This document shows positions 10,960 to 21,544 of a stretch of 64,000 nt of DNA, one piece after another. The stretch spans positions 1 through 64,000 of the forward strand of contig CAKJVC010000001.1 in the NCBI GenBank assembly GCA_918026815.1. Direction: 5' to 3'. A model generated the notes under the pieces. That model did not search any database and was not told the origin of the DNA. It was given only the letters and a program-made list of their open reading frames with translations. Source of the stretch: Chalara sp. BL73. Taxonomy: Eukaryota; Ascomycota; Leotiomycetes; Helotiales. Both the position numbers and the translations under genes were made by a program. Each line of letters starts with the position of its first letter. The stretch's first letter is position 1.

Positions 10960-11052
10960 GTCCCGGGACGCCAGAGCGTCCTGGGGCTCCTCTCCTGGGA
11001 CCTCAGCAGGTCCCAGGATTCGGTTCGTGACATGGGATGCCGTTCGTGACAT
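10960..11052. repeat. GC-rich hairpins and repeated TTCGTGACAT motif
   Basis: Perfect stems are CCTGGGACCT/AGGTCCCAGG (10994-11003 and 11008-11017) and GGACGC/GCGTCC (10966-10971 and 10976-10981). GTTCGTGACAT occurs at 11023-11033 and 11042-11052. Read on the other strand this is ATGTCACGAAC, which resembles the TGTCACGA starts I associate with some fungal Ty3-type LTRs. It may mark an LTR edge of the adjacent AT-rich element. Confidence 0.5.
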
Positions 11053-11749
11053 ATTGCACTAAACGTTTATTAGTTCGCTTACTAGCTCGTTTATAGTAGT
11101 CACGTAGTTATGGTTTTTATATTAAAAATGCCACAGCAACAGTTACACTTTTTCTCCTTAGTTTAGTATTCTCAAATTGAAGAATTTATCATACGCCTCA
11201 ACAGGCTTATAGGATCGTGATCGTGACACTAGCTTTTGTTTAATTTAGCTCATCTCTTTATAAATCTCTTTATAAACATGCTTAATGGCAAAAAGATCTT
11301 TTAACTTCGAGACCGGATATCAAAAATTTCGAATGCAGTAGAGTTAGCATAAGCTAGTTAAGGAGCTAAACGTCGTTTTACCGATTTTTCAATTGCTCTT
11401 TTTAGATCCTTCCGGTTTCGTTATGCGCTACCAGCCTTTTCCGCCTACACTGACTTAAAAATCTCTATTTGTTAGTTATGCTACAGCTAACAATCTCGGC
11501 TGGCGAAGCTTTAAAAGTCGATGTGGCGGCGGTATACAAGGATATGGAAGGCGCTCCTATTTTTCATTTATCGAGTGCCAAGATGTTTAGCGTGGTTGGG
11601 TGAGGGTAAGCGAGGGTCACCAAAACTCTCGGTCGAAAATAAAACCGGCGAGGCCGTGCCGACTACTTATATCGCTCTGGCGTCTTCTACTCCTAGATCG
11701 CAAGATTTTGAAAAGCAGTTCCATGACATTGGGTAATATCATTGGAGCA
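11053..11749. other. Intergenic, upstream of the GNAT gene
   Basis: AT-rich at the left, normal composition from about 11500. No supported gene. An in-frame ATG at 11600 extends the GNAT frame, but the added residues look non-conserved. Confidence 0.5.
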
Positions 11750-12334
11750 ATGACCGATCCATTCCGCTCGCAACGTCTCCTCTATCGTTTAGTGGATCCA
11801 GAGGTAGACGAGTCATTCTTCAGAGAATTGCAAGTCGATCCTCTTGCTCAGCGGAATTCCAACCCACGTGTTCCGAAACCTCCATCTAAAAAGAGTGGTC
11901 TCGAGTATATGAAGGGGGTCGAAGATAGTCTTCTAGGCTTGATCATATGTCTGCCAAGCCCCGAACCGCCTTCTGAACCCGTTTCGATCGGAACCATTCA
12001 TCTATCGCAACCGACACCGGATATGGTGCATCATCGGTTCACGTTTGTCGGAATCAATATCCTCAAACGATACCAGAGCCAGGGATACGGCAGCGAAGCG
12101 ATCAAGTGGATCCTTGAGTGGGCGTTCAATTCGGCTGGTATGCACCGCGTTGGAATCCGGGTCGCTGAGTACAATTCCGGGGCAAGACGGTTGTATGAGA
12201 AGCTAGGATTCAAGCAAGAGGGTGTGACTCGGGAGATGCTATGGCGTGACGGTAGATGGTGGGATGACATCCAGCTGGGCATACTGTATCGGGAATGGAT
12301 GGAGAAATATGGAGCGATAAAGCAGGCTACTTAA
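11750..12334 (+). CDS. GNAT-family N-acetyltransferase
   Basis: This intronless frame encodes 194 residues from the ATG at 11750 (MTDPFRSQRLLYR). In-frame ATGs also occur at 11723 and 11600. The 11750 start is preferred because the typical RimJ/RimL-type opening, in which a strand (RLLYRLVDPE) precedes the acetyltransferase core, begins there. The acetyl-CoA-binding motif A is QSQGYGSEAIKWILEWAF (about residues 110-127). It is followed by HRVGIRVAEYNSGARRLYEK and GFKQEGVTREMLWRDGRWWD, the standard C-terminal part of the RimJ/RimL-like subfamily. The substrate is unknown; members acetylate protein N-termini or small amines. The gene sits alone between an AT-rich island and decayed metabolic genes and looks intact. 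Confidence 0.85.
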   Translation: MTDPFRSQRLLYRLVDPEVDESFFRELQVDPLAQRNSNPRVPKPPSKKSGLEYMKGVEDSLLGLIICLPSPEPPSEPVSIGTIHLSQPTPDMVHHRFTFVGINILKRYQSQGYGSEAIKWILEWAFNSAGMHRVGIRVAEYNSGARRLYEKLGFKQEGVTREMLWRDGRWWDDIQLGILYREWMEKYGAIKQAT

Positions 12335-13011
12335 AGCAGTGATCGCAGTAGTATTATCACGATATATTGACCCCTAAAATCGAATACTATACCCCATGCG
12401 ATATGAGATTTGAAATTTGTATACGTATCACAGCAAAATTTGCAATTTCATATATATCATACTATACTATAGTATACTATAATATTGACTTTAATGAAGC
12501 TATTTTTAATTAGTATTTCGAGAACTCACTTAGATTTGCTTTACTAATACTTTTTGATTTTTTGTAAACTTTTTATAAATAAAGCAATTGCTACTTATTT
12601 ACTGTTTAAACTGTTTTAAAAAAGCTACAGTTTTTATATTAAAGCGATTACCTGGAACTATAAGCAGCCGACGCAGCTCGCCCCGCTAGGTTCAGCCACT
12701 GATCTCGGGAGAGCAAGTAGAGGAATCTGAAATGAATCATTAGGAATACACCCATTATATCCATAGCAATGAGCAAGAGCAGTAAGTCCGCCATAGCCCT
12801 AAAACCCCTTCAGCTATAGGCACTTTGCGAATGCAGAGCTTCCGTAAGGCTCCGGCGGGCTTTTCCCTTCTGAGGAAGGCCAGCAGCCGATACGGCCCAC
12901 CTGACTCCTATATGGTCCGCAACAACGAGAGTAAGCCATAACCTTTCTTCCAAGCGGGTATTCAACTATCCTTGTCCAGAAAACGACCGAAACAACAAAG
13001 AAAGGGTACGG
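12335..13011. other. Intergenic
   Basis: AT-rich, with TATACTATAGTATACTATAA near 12463. No supported gene. The last 300 bases may be the former promoter and 5' end of the MFS pseudogene. Confidence 0.5.
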
Positions 13012-14265
13012 ATGGCGATCTTAGGCCAGTTACCCAGTGTCTGTATCGGCGGCCTACTGATCGCCATAGATACAACTATTCTATCTGCCGTCTTGCCTAC
13101 CATTGTCGGCAAGCTTGAATCCGACATACTTTATTTTTGGGATGCCAACGGTTTTATTTCGTCAGCTAAACGGCCATTCCGCCGCTGTATGGGCGGATGT
13201 CCGGCATTCTGTCGGCGGTAAACTTTACCCTTGGCGGTGGACTATGTGGTAGCACATCGAGCACCGAGATGCTGATCGCTGCCCGTGTGGTCCAAGGCTT
13301 GGGCGGTTGAGGTATGACTTTCATGACTGAGATTATCACTACCGACCTTGTCCCATTTCAGGAACGATAGCATACCAAGGGCATCATTTTTGTATCCTTT
13401 GCCGCCAGCACCTTCACCAGGTCTGTGGTAATGGGTAGCACCATTGCCCACCACATATCATGGCGATGGTTATTTTAGTTCAATCTATCTCTCTGCGGTG
13501 TGCCGTTGCTGTTGATAATATGTTCCTGAATGTGCAGTACGACTCTGACATCAAGGTGCAAGCCAAGTTGAAGCGAGTGGACTTCTTGGGCAATGATTGC
13601 GTCCGCGTTTGCCATTCCCCTGGTGCTCACCTGGGATGGCACCAAGCCTCCATGGGGCTCGTGGAATACTCTCGTTCCATTAATCTTAGACTCTCTTGGC
13701 ATTGTCAGCTTCATGTTCTACCTGGCTAGTCCATGGTGTCTAGAGCTAACCATGCTGCTGCGACTATTCTCGAACTGCACCGCTGTCTTGACCTACCTAT
13801 CCGGCCCCCTGCACGGCATGATCCTCTACTGGGTGAGCCTGTTCCTGCCAGCATACCTCTGGTCGGTCTTGGATCATAGCGATAGCCCCGAAAAGTCTTG
13901 AATCGGCTTTTTTTTTTTTTTCAGAGTTGCACCTATGGTACTGTTTACCATCATCAGGGGCATCCTCACCACTGTCACTAGCAAGTATAAATGGCTCTTT
14001 ATAGCTCTATATATCAGTATAGGCCATCAGTATGGACCATTTTACCATTCTCGACGACAAGGCAACCACTGTCATCTGTGTTATCTTCCAGGTCATTATT
14101 GCGATGGACTGCGGCGTTGATCCTATTGCTACTCTAGCGGCCATCTTTGCCTGCCTGCTTGTAGTCAAGGCCGAAGTTGTTAGTGTCAGAGAGGCTGAAG
14201 GTTGTTTAGAAAATCAGTATTGCATTTGCAGCTACTGGGTTTCCAATCCCGATGCTGCTTAAGAG
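13012..14265 (+). pseudogene. MFS drug/metabolite transporter, heavily decayed
   Basis: The pieces of a major facilitator of the 14-TM drug:H+ antiporter type can be followed through several frames. The first helix region reads GGLLIAIDTTILSAVLPTIV. Next come LYGRMSGIL, then LIAARVVQGLGG and MTEIITTDLVP (the motif around TM4), then the post-TM5 segment HHISWRWLF and CGVPLLLII. Later helices appear as MIASAFAIPLVLTWDGTKPP, GPLHGMILYWVSLFLP and ATTVICVIFQVIIAM. In-frame stops interrupt GLGG-GM and WRWLF-FNL, and frame changes occur near 13190, 13590 and 14030. The C-terminal helices are missing. It probably exported the product of the neighbouring decayed pathway. Confidence 0.75.
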
Positions 14266-14804
14266 CTTGAAGTTAAAAGGTGAGCTGAACACAGTGTATG
14301 GGTTTGAAGAGAAGAACACAGTGAAGAGCAGTGAAGAAGAGGGAGAGCCTCAGGTTGCAGAAACTAGACAGTAATTGGTTACTTTCTAGCTTTTATGGGA
14401 CAATAGATTACCCATTCGCAGTTCTAATACAATATTGCGTGGTTGTTAAGGGAGGATCTGTTTGCAATTGCGTATGTGTGAGCAAATATATAGGCGGCGG
14501 CGGCGGCGCAGAGACATGTCTAGGAACGCAGGCTGTTTGCTACATAGTTTAGCGCCAGCGTAACCAGCGTTCTTCTATCTCTATTTCTCAGCATGGGTGC
14601 TTACTTAGCCCAGGGGAGCGTATCCAATTATCACTTCACTTATTAACCTTGGACTGTGTCGCGGGTTTCACTCCTTTCACTCCCGACAAATTGACGAAGA
14701 AAATTATGTTGGAATTGATTGGTATATTAACACTGAATGGCGGGCCGAAAAGCAATCTAAGCTATAAAGTACGCCGCAGAGCTTCACCCAACCACTCGAA
14801 TGTT
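14266..14804. other. Intergenic, with a short GGC trinucleotide run
   Basis: No supported gene. A GGCGGCGGCGGCGGC tract occurs near 14495. The right end contains rotted 3' sequence of the hydrolase pseudogene. Confidence 0.5.
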
Positions 14805-15772
14805 TTATCGTGAACCACTGAAACGACCGCAACCTTCGCCTGCAGCCTTTCGCAATCCACAACATGAGATTGCCTGGATGAAGTCTTTCCATAACAGCAT
14901 GAACCTTGGTCCCGTTCCCCTCGGCTGGGAAACACGCCTAGTCCGCACCGCTAGTGAAGAAAACCCGGCGCTTAAACTGTGCAAGAGGCTCTGAGCCGTC
15001 CTCTTCACGAAAAGTAAATTTATTGAACTCTGCGGTGGCATCAGTGAAATTTGAGAGTCCCAGGGTATATCGAGCGTGGGAAAACTCGAGCCGAGTATGA
15101 AAGTCCACTATGCCCACGGACCGCACGACGCGGTTGAAGAATCCGTCCCCCATACTCTTCCATGCCTTCAAAAACACGGGCGGAATGCCAGAGTCGGGAA
15201 TATCCCACAAGTCGTAGAAGCCAGCCATTGCGATGCACGCCTTGATGCAATCACCCACGGGTCCCCGTAGGGTAAAATACGTGCTCATCGACTCGCCGAA
15301 GATGGCGACCTTGTCCAGATCAAGGTGCAATAAGGAGCTCTCTGCTGCACATGGGAGCAGTCGGCCAAAAGCTTTAGTGATGAAGAATTCCCAGTCGTGC
15401 CGCAGATAGGTGCCGGGTAGAGATGCAGCCAGATATCCTATTTTCTGATCCTGCTGGCGCAAGAATATGCCGTGACCTGGCCAGGCCCTAGTGGCAATGT
15501 AGAATTACAGCTCTTCCTGTGTGAAATCAAACTTGCCGCAATTCACATTGACTGGAAGAAAATCCTTTGAGCCCTCCTCCCGCAGTGGCATAAACAAGTA
15601 GGTCAGCAACATCACGCCAGCCTGATATGTATGGGATCCCCAGGTGTGAAACCAGCTTTCAGAATCGTTGTTTTGAATCGAAGCAAGTGCTTCCAAACAT
15701 TCGCCAATATCGCATCCCTCAAACCGAGCTATTCTTGTGGCCCATAGGAACTCGAAGTGAAAGAACAGAGAC
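14805..15772 (-). pseudogene. AYG1/FrsA-like alpha/beta-hydrolase, broken
   Basis: Read leftwards, the start of the family is recognisable as FFHFEFLWATR, FEGCDIGECLEAL and NDSESWFHTW. These are typical of the fungal hydrolases related to AYG1 (which shortens polyketide chains by C-C cleavage) and FrsA-like esterases. The core continues with NCGKFDFTQEEL, an in-frame TAA at 15505-15507 where Tyr is expected, FYIATRAWPG, YLRHDWEFF, and the nucleophile region VAIFGESMSTYFTLRG. The last is a degenerate G-x-S-x-G (GESMS). A stop at 14938-14940 ends the frame after VFFTSGAD, and the remaining His-containing end is scrambled. The linker between HTW and the core also looks shortened. It is a pseudogene of the decayed metabolic cluster. 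Confidence 0.7.
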
Positions 15773-16147
15773 TTAAGAAGGTATACATTTAACTAGGTAG
15801 TGGTCACGGACAAAGGACGTGTTAGATCTACACATGAATGCCATGGCACCAGTTTCTTGTGCGCACGCAACTAAGTTACTCGTCCCAATGACGCTAACCC
15901 TGCTCAAGAGCTGGCGATCGCGTTGCAGTGGATGTGGTGACACGGTGTGGAATACGGCGCAGGGAGTGGCTGTTGTGAAGCCTTGCCTTCCCGAACTTGG
16001 GCTCTGTGATGGATGGCAGCTTGCCTCGTCTATGCGTAGGTCCAGTACAGAGGCTGAAGGCTCGCGTATGAGGAGCTCCTGAACAAGACTGCGACCCAAA
16101 GCCGCCACCCCAACCACGATGGCGTTTCTGATGAGGATGGGGGGCAT
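15773..16147 (-). pseudogene. 3-beta-HSD/SDR-like fragment
   Basis: The frame of 124 residues from the ATG at 16147 matches the first third of the 3-beta-hydroxysteroid dehydrogenase (extended SDR) family. It has a cofactor strand with a degraded glycine motif (VVGVAALGRSLVQELL), a C4 block VFHTVSPHP and VIGTSNLVACAQETGA. The same three blocks occur in the intact gene at 26006 as TGGCGCVGFHVVKTLL, VFHVASPVS and VEGTKTLLSHAQNTAA. The catalytic Tyr-Lys region and the C-terminal two thirds are absent. The first Gly of the motif is lost and the segment between strand two and the C4 block is shortened. Confidence 0.6.
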
Positions 16148-16693
16148 TGCTGGGCTTGGGGGATCGGACCTCCTATTGGGTTCGTAACAAGTGTTGGATT
16201 ACCGTATTACCAGCCCATAAATTACACCTGTGCAATGTGGTTTGGGCATTGGAGATTGAAGGTACCGAGAAGGCTAGGGGTCTATGGGCCTGGGGTTTAG
16301 CCCTGTCGCCCGTTTACGGGTACTACTGTACGTATCCTCTTAAGCACACCGCATGCATGACACGATCGATTTGAAACTCGGTACAATGCAGACCAGAGGC
16401 GTTCGAGCTAGGGGGGGCTTTTGGGGGCTGCGGGGGCTCCTTGTTCTACACGTGAAAATTGGATTTGATGCAGCGGATACCAGCAGAGTTTGGAATTGAG
16501 AATTTTGGGGTAGCAGGGTTAGAATGAGCACTTAATATTTCTACAAGTGCTGATTTATCTGCTTGTCAGCTTGGGTCTGTGGTTGGTCTGTATTTGCGTC
16601 CCTGAATCTTGTTATGGCCGACATCTCATACCAATCGTCCCCAACCCACACCGGAGTTCCTTGATAATGCCCCCAACAGTAAAGATTCTTCAT
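16148..16693. other. Intergenic, no supported gene
   Basis: Short frames only. A pyrimidine/G-run segment lies near 16410-16440. Confidence 0.5.
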
Positions 16694-17193
16694 TCATTCG
16701 CGAATTGGAAGCACCCATTGGAATCCGCTAAGATCCTCATCGAGTTTCTCCATGAACAGTGCAAACCCCGTCAAACCAACTACACCCGGCCCCAACAACC
16801 ACATCTCATCGGCCCTGCTTATCCACCCCACCGCTCCTGCGACGCCTGCAAAGCCGATAAACGCACTGAGCAACAGGACGTCTGTTGATGTTGGCTTAGT
16901 GCGGTCGTACATCCTCAGCAGCATTCGTGTGATAGCCAAAATTCCGAGAATGTCTAGGAGAACAATGTTGCTGCTTGCTGCCTGGATCTGAAATGAGTAC
17001 AGACTGGTGGCTGAAAATATAGAGTTTACCTTCATAAAAAGTCCGTGTTCAGCGAAAAGCGCTTGTAGTGGTAACATGGTGTATCGAACACTGCTAGCTG
17101 CGAGGAAATGTAGATGAAAAGCTGGAGTCCGTCAGTGAAATAAAAAAAAAGAGTTTCTTTGTTTACCTGGGAACCTCAAAAGGTCATTCACTG
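16694..17193 (-). CDS. Small multi-exon membrane protein, 5' end unresolved
   Basis: A chain of short exons can be read leftwards. The 27-base exon 17167-17193 encodes VNDLLRFP. An intron from GTAAAC (17166) to CTCCAG (17122) follows. The next exon gives FHLHFLAASSVRYTMLPLQA and LFAEHGLFMK. A 42-base optional intron (GTAAAC to TTTCAG) comes next, and the final exon begins IQAASSNIVLLDILGILAI. Three or four hydrophobic segments are present, and a DEMW motif lies between two of them. The stop is at 16694. I do not recognise the family. The splice sites and smooth joining of frames argue that it is real. It sits among genes of the decayed cluster, so a role in that pathway is possible, but that is inference. 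Confidence 0.4.
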
Positions 17194-18499
17194 CTGAGAA
17201 TAAAGTTTTGGTAATGTGTGATGCTGGTTGAGTGCAGTGCCGCCTTTATTTGGGGAAGTGGATTAGGCTAAATGTCGCTTGTGCAGGCTCACCTTGTCCT
17301 AAGGCATTAACATACTCTTTTCAAGTGGTCGGAGTTGCCATGGGCTTTGGCTGGATTACGCATGGATAGTATGAAGTAGGCTATGCTGCAAAGATAAGTC
17401 AGTGATATGAACCGCGAGTAAATGTATGCTGGATAGCCATTTTGTGCAATCCCCTTGCAGAGTCCTCTCCAAACTAGAAACGGCCACACTGATCGTTAGC
17501 ATAAAAATGTAGTATCCCCCAGCAAAACAGCGACTGCATTTTAATTCTCTATATACTGGAAATTGGGGTCCCTGAATCAAGCTTGAGGGTGTGCTTCGGA
17601 AGGTGGCAGTAGAGAAGACCCCGAAGAACTGAAATAATATCTGCTCCAAATGGCCTCAAACCAAATGGCGACAGATTGTTTGATAGTTTTAGATTTACAG
17701 TTTAATTAAAATGAAACTCTAATTTATATTCAACATTTAAAGTTTAAATGCAAAGAAAAAAAGTTGTGATATGACTAATTCAAGGGCAATGTTAAGCACT
17801 GGTATGAACTAATAAGTAAGAATCAAATGTCTACTTGTAAATAATTGCTGTAACTAAACTCACTTCCCTTTTTTTCGCTATCACTCTTTGTAAGCAAAAA
17901 GTGACTACTACACTACACTTTAACGTATACCCAGCTGTTTTATTCTTGCTTCTAGTAACTATTCTAGATGCAACCCAAATTTAATGAAAAGGGGACGGAT
18001 GTTAAATCTATAAAATTAGTTTGCATTTTACATATCGTCGTTTAGTATTTGCTTGCAGTTATATTAAAGGCAAGTTAAATCATTTTTTTCAAGAAAATGA
18101 ACCTAAAACCTAAACCGGATAGCATATATATTAGTAGTAGACTTAACTTCTTTTTGTACCCTTTAAAACAATTAAAAGCGCCCTGTCCGCCTGTATAAAC
18201 TAAATTATTGTAAAGTGTCTAATATACAAAATACAAGTTGGCCCGCTCGCTAAAGGGGTGTCTCGCAGCTGCTGTGACAATTTGGTTATAACAATATCCA
18301 TTAAATTGCAAGTTTGGTATAAAAATCTTAAGTTAGGTACAATAGGTTAAGCTAGCTGACTGTTTATCTCACTCTTTAATAGTAGTTAATCAGCATGCTT
18401 TGCCACTCCTGTAACAGATCTTAAATTTACTATCCAAAAAGAGTCCCGAGCCAAAACGCTCCTAGTGCTGAATCCTAAACGCAGCAAGTCTTACTCAAA
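17194..18499. other. Intergenic, AT-rich
   Basis: Minus-strand hydrophobic frames at 17307-17649 may be upstream exons of the membrane protein or decayed sequence; I cannot assign them. From 17650 to 18499 the DNA is AT-rich with no supported gene. Confidence 0.4.
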
Positions 18500-20748
18500 T
18501 TAAGTAGTTTCAGAAAGATTTTGATCTCTCTCCCTCACAGAAACAGCTAATCTAGGGTGTGGAATTGATGAGATTCCCCAATTAAAATCAGTTGGGGAAC
18601 TGGGATTGGTGAGTTTTGCATCATAATGCGTGATAAAATGAGCAATCATCATTTTTGCAACCATAGAGACGTAGAATCTTGCAGGGCTACATATTGTCAT
18701 AAGTTAGAACAATAGATTCTATAAAAAGCGCGGTTGGCCAGCCTTATGGCCTGAACAAAGAAAAAAGCACGAAATGCGTACCAAGCCTGCTTGATGGTTC
18801 CCCAGTAAGGAAACAAGTGTGCAGGATGCGAGAATCTAGACTCTGAGGTTGCGTATTCAGGAGAGGATCCTTTGGTCCAGTTTACAAAGCGGAATCCGTT
18901 AAATTCGAGAGGTGACGGGTAGATGGATGGGTCCCGCAATATCGCCTGCTGAGGAATGCAGACCCAGTTTCCTGCAGGTACATGGGCCCCATTTGAGAAG
19001 GTGAAGGAGTTTTCAACTTTGTGAGGCATGCTGACTATTTCAGAGACTTGGAATTAGACTTTCTCGCTTTAGCTTAGATGTGACTACTTGCGCCTCACGT
19101 ACCTATTGTGATCGGGTGCAATCGCGCTACTTCCTTGAGAAAGCTGTCCAATAAAGGCATTTCATCATTATTTGTACGGTGGGGTTTCCCGCTGCAGCGT
19201 TCGGCTTCTTCGCGGAGAGACGCGAGATACTCTGGATGCTTGCACAGGCGATAGATTGCGAAAGATATCAACTACAGATGCAAATAAGCACTTTGTACTA
19301 AAGTAGTGGTAAAGAGAGAGGGGAATCAACGCGTAGAGACAAACCACAGGAAGTTGGTGTGTTGAGGCAAAGAGCATTGCTATGATATGTGTCGCTAGAT
19401 CATGATGTGATGCTTTTCGGGAGCGCTCAATAGACCATTGGATGCAGTCAAACTAGAAAGTCATATGTTCTTAGCAAAACATTAATATTAGATATTACCT
19501 GCACAAGTCTTACATGTTTTGCAGAATTCTTTTCGGTTGATGCCAAGGCCCGCTCCTTGACAACTTCAAGTACCTTCATGTGAAGCTTTGTGAGACGGCC
19601 AAACGACCGCATTATCAGATTCCCAATTATTCTGTTGTATCTGTTGTCAAGCTACTATCTTCTGAAATAGGCAAAGAGGGTATTGACATACGATTTAAGA
19701 AAAGAAGGTGTGATGCGAAGCAGCTCTTCAACCAAGGTTGCCGTGGCTAAATAACGCTGCAGCAATTTGGAGAAGTCTCTGTCACTTGCTTTTGTCAAAC
19801 CTGGTTAGAACTCAATTACTACTATAAATAATGCGTTAGAACATACAGAGCTCTTGGCCAACCATGATAAGGCTATTTAAGCGGGCAACCATTCTGTAGC
19901 AGGTATAATGAAGTGGTATCTTCATGAAGCCTATTATTAAAAGTTCAAGAGTTGGTTAGTTAAGCTTTTTACGCAGAAGATGTGTTGAATTTACCATTCT
20001 TATCCACGTTGTCACTTCTAAAATCTTGCAAAAATCCCTTCTCCATGGTATCCCGAATAACAGGTTGGAGCCTAGGCAAGTTTGAACGGAGGCTGTGGCG
20101 TAAAATGGCCTGAGACAAGCCAATATTCCCAATCTTATCTCCAGCGGGCATGCCGCCGTAGAGTTCATGCGGAGGAAACAGCTAATAGGATATTTCTTAG
20201 TAGATAAGGATATATTTTCAACTACATGAATAGTAGCTTACCTCATGCACTGCACCCTGAAGAGAAATATCTTGTTGAGAGGCATTGCTGAACTCTTCGA
20301 TTTCATCTTGCGAAGACACAAAGACATGGAATCTATCGCGGGCAGGGATTGCCCACATTTTCCCTTTTCTCTGCGATTCTGTAAGCATGTAGCTTGGGGC
20401 CTTTTTCTCGTATGGCATACATTGTTGTAGGCGGAGGAAACCATCCGCTGAGCGCTAAACATGTGAATCAATCCAGTAATCGACCGCCCAAAGACAGTCG
20501 GCATCCCTGTAACCATGACCTTTTTCTAGTTCCATGTTAGCATACTGTGCACACACTTAGAATATGCATACCGGGCGAAGGAGAAACATTCTATACATCC
20601 TGACCACTTCCGAGACAATGATCAATATTACCAAATGCCACCATTGCCATCGCTTGGTTAATGATTGTGTAAGACCTTTCTCTGGGAGCGTTCGCCAATC
20701 TGTCGAATTAGCATCAAAGATCCTAATAGCAGAGAAGCTTAAAGACAT
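18500..20748 (-). pseudogene. Cytochrome P450 monooxygenase, one frameshift
   Basis: Ten or so short exons with good splice sites can be joined leftwards from the ATG at 20748 to the TAA at 18500. A membrane anchor (WWHLVILIIVSEVVRMYRMF) is followed by VFGRSITGLIHMF, KAPSYMLTE, MWAIPARDRFHVFVSS, the I-helix region HIIAMLFASTHQLPV, the K-helix ExxR in FLKEVARLHP, and the heme segment FPYWGTIKQACPARFYVS, whose codons are split by a GTACGC...TGTAG intron. The cysteine loop has Ala where most P450s have Gly (CPA, not CPG). The I-helix lacks the usual acidic-Thr pair. These traits resemble ent-kaurene-oxidase-like fungal P450s acting on terpenoids. A one-base loss near 20412 shifts exon 2 between AYNN and MPYEKKAPSYM. 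Otherwise the gene is complete. Confidence 0.75.
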
Positions 20749-21544
20749 TCTTAGAAATGATTTTGGCTCCGTTTCGATGAAATTTTGGTTGATGAAAAGA
20801 CGATTGTTTTAATTTAGAAGTTCCGAATTTTGAAGCATCGACAAGTCTATCTACACAAAATTGTCACAGACTATGCGTATAGAAGTGCTAATAAGGAATT
20901 CTATATCCGTAGTATGATGTCCTATCTTCTGCCGGGTTGAATGTCATTCCCTCCGATTGGTATTCCCAGCTTGTGGCAGTATACTTCAGGCTGTATCCTT
21001 TTTACAATACCTCGCTACAGCCCCCCTTGCTAGATTTAGAATAATAGTCGATTATTTGCATCTTACATGTAAGGTGTGATGTGACCCTTGGCAACTGATG
21101 GCAAATGCCTGTGCGGCTAAATGATCTGATCTAAGTGGTCATGCCACAATTGGCGGAAGAATGCCGGCACCATCACCCGTAGTTTAACCCCTGCCGGTAT
21201 ACGAGTACAGTCATCATCAGCCTTACGCTGTTGGTTCAGATCTTGCATCGACAGCTCTCCGCAGTTCCCACATGAAGGTTTTCCTCCGTGTAATATAATT
21301 TTGCTGACGCTACAGAATCAGAAAATTTTGCAGATTAACAGCGCAATCCTGCTTGAGGTAACACAAATGGTCATCGCGATTTAACGCCAATGCAACTTAA
21401 CTCTGCACGTTCTACAATAATACAGTTGCAGTTAGTCTATGACCATAAATATCAAGAAACCTCGGGTTTCTTCCAAGAGAGTTTTTTTCTAGCTATTTCG
21501 GGAACTATATTGCGCTGTTTACAGTGTGAGCATAAAAACCAATC
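20749..21544. other. Divergent promoter region between two P450 genes
   Basis: The two P450 genes are transcribed away from each other across this ~0.8 kb region, so it may have served both. No specific operator is recognised. Confidence 0.5.

Noticed and set aside
16694..17077. Pyr4-type terpene cyclase as identity of the membrane protein
   Set aside because: Number of helices and visible acidic residues do not fit the Pyr4 family pattern well enough, so it was left as unknown.
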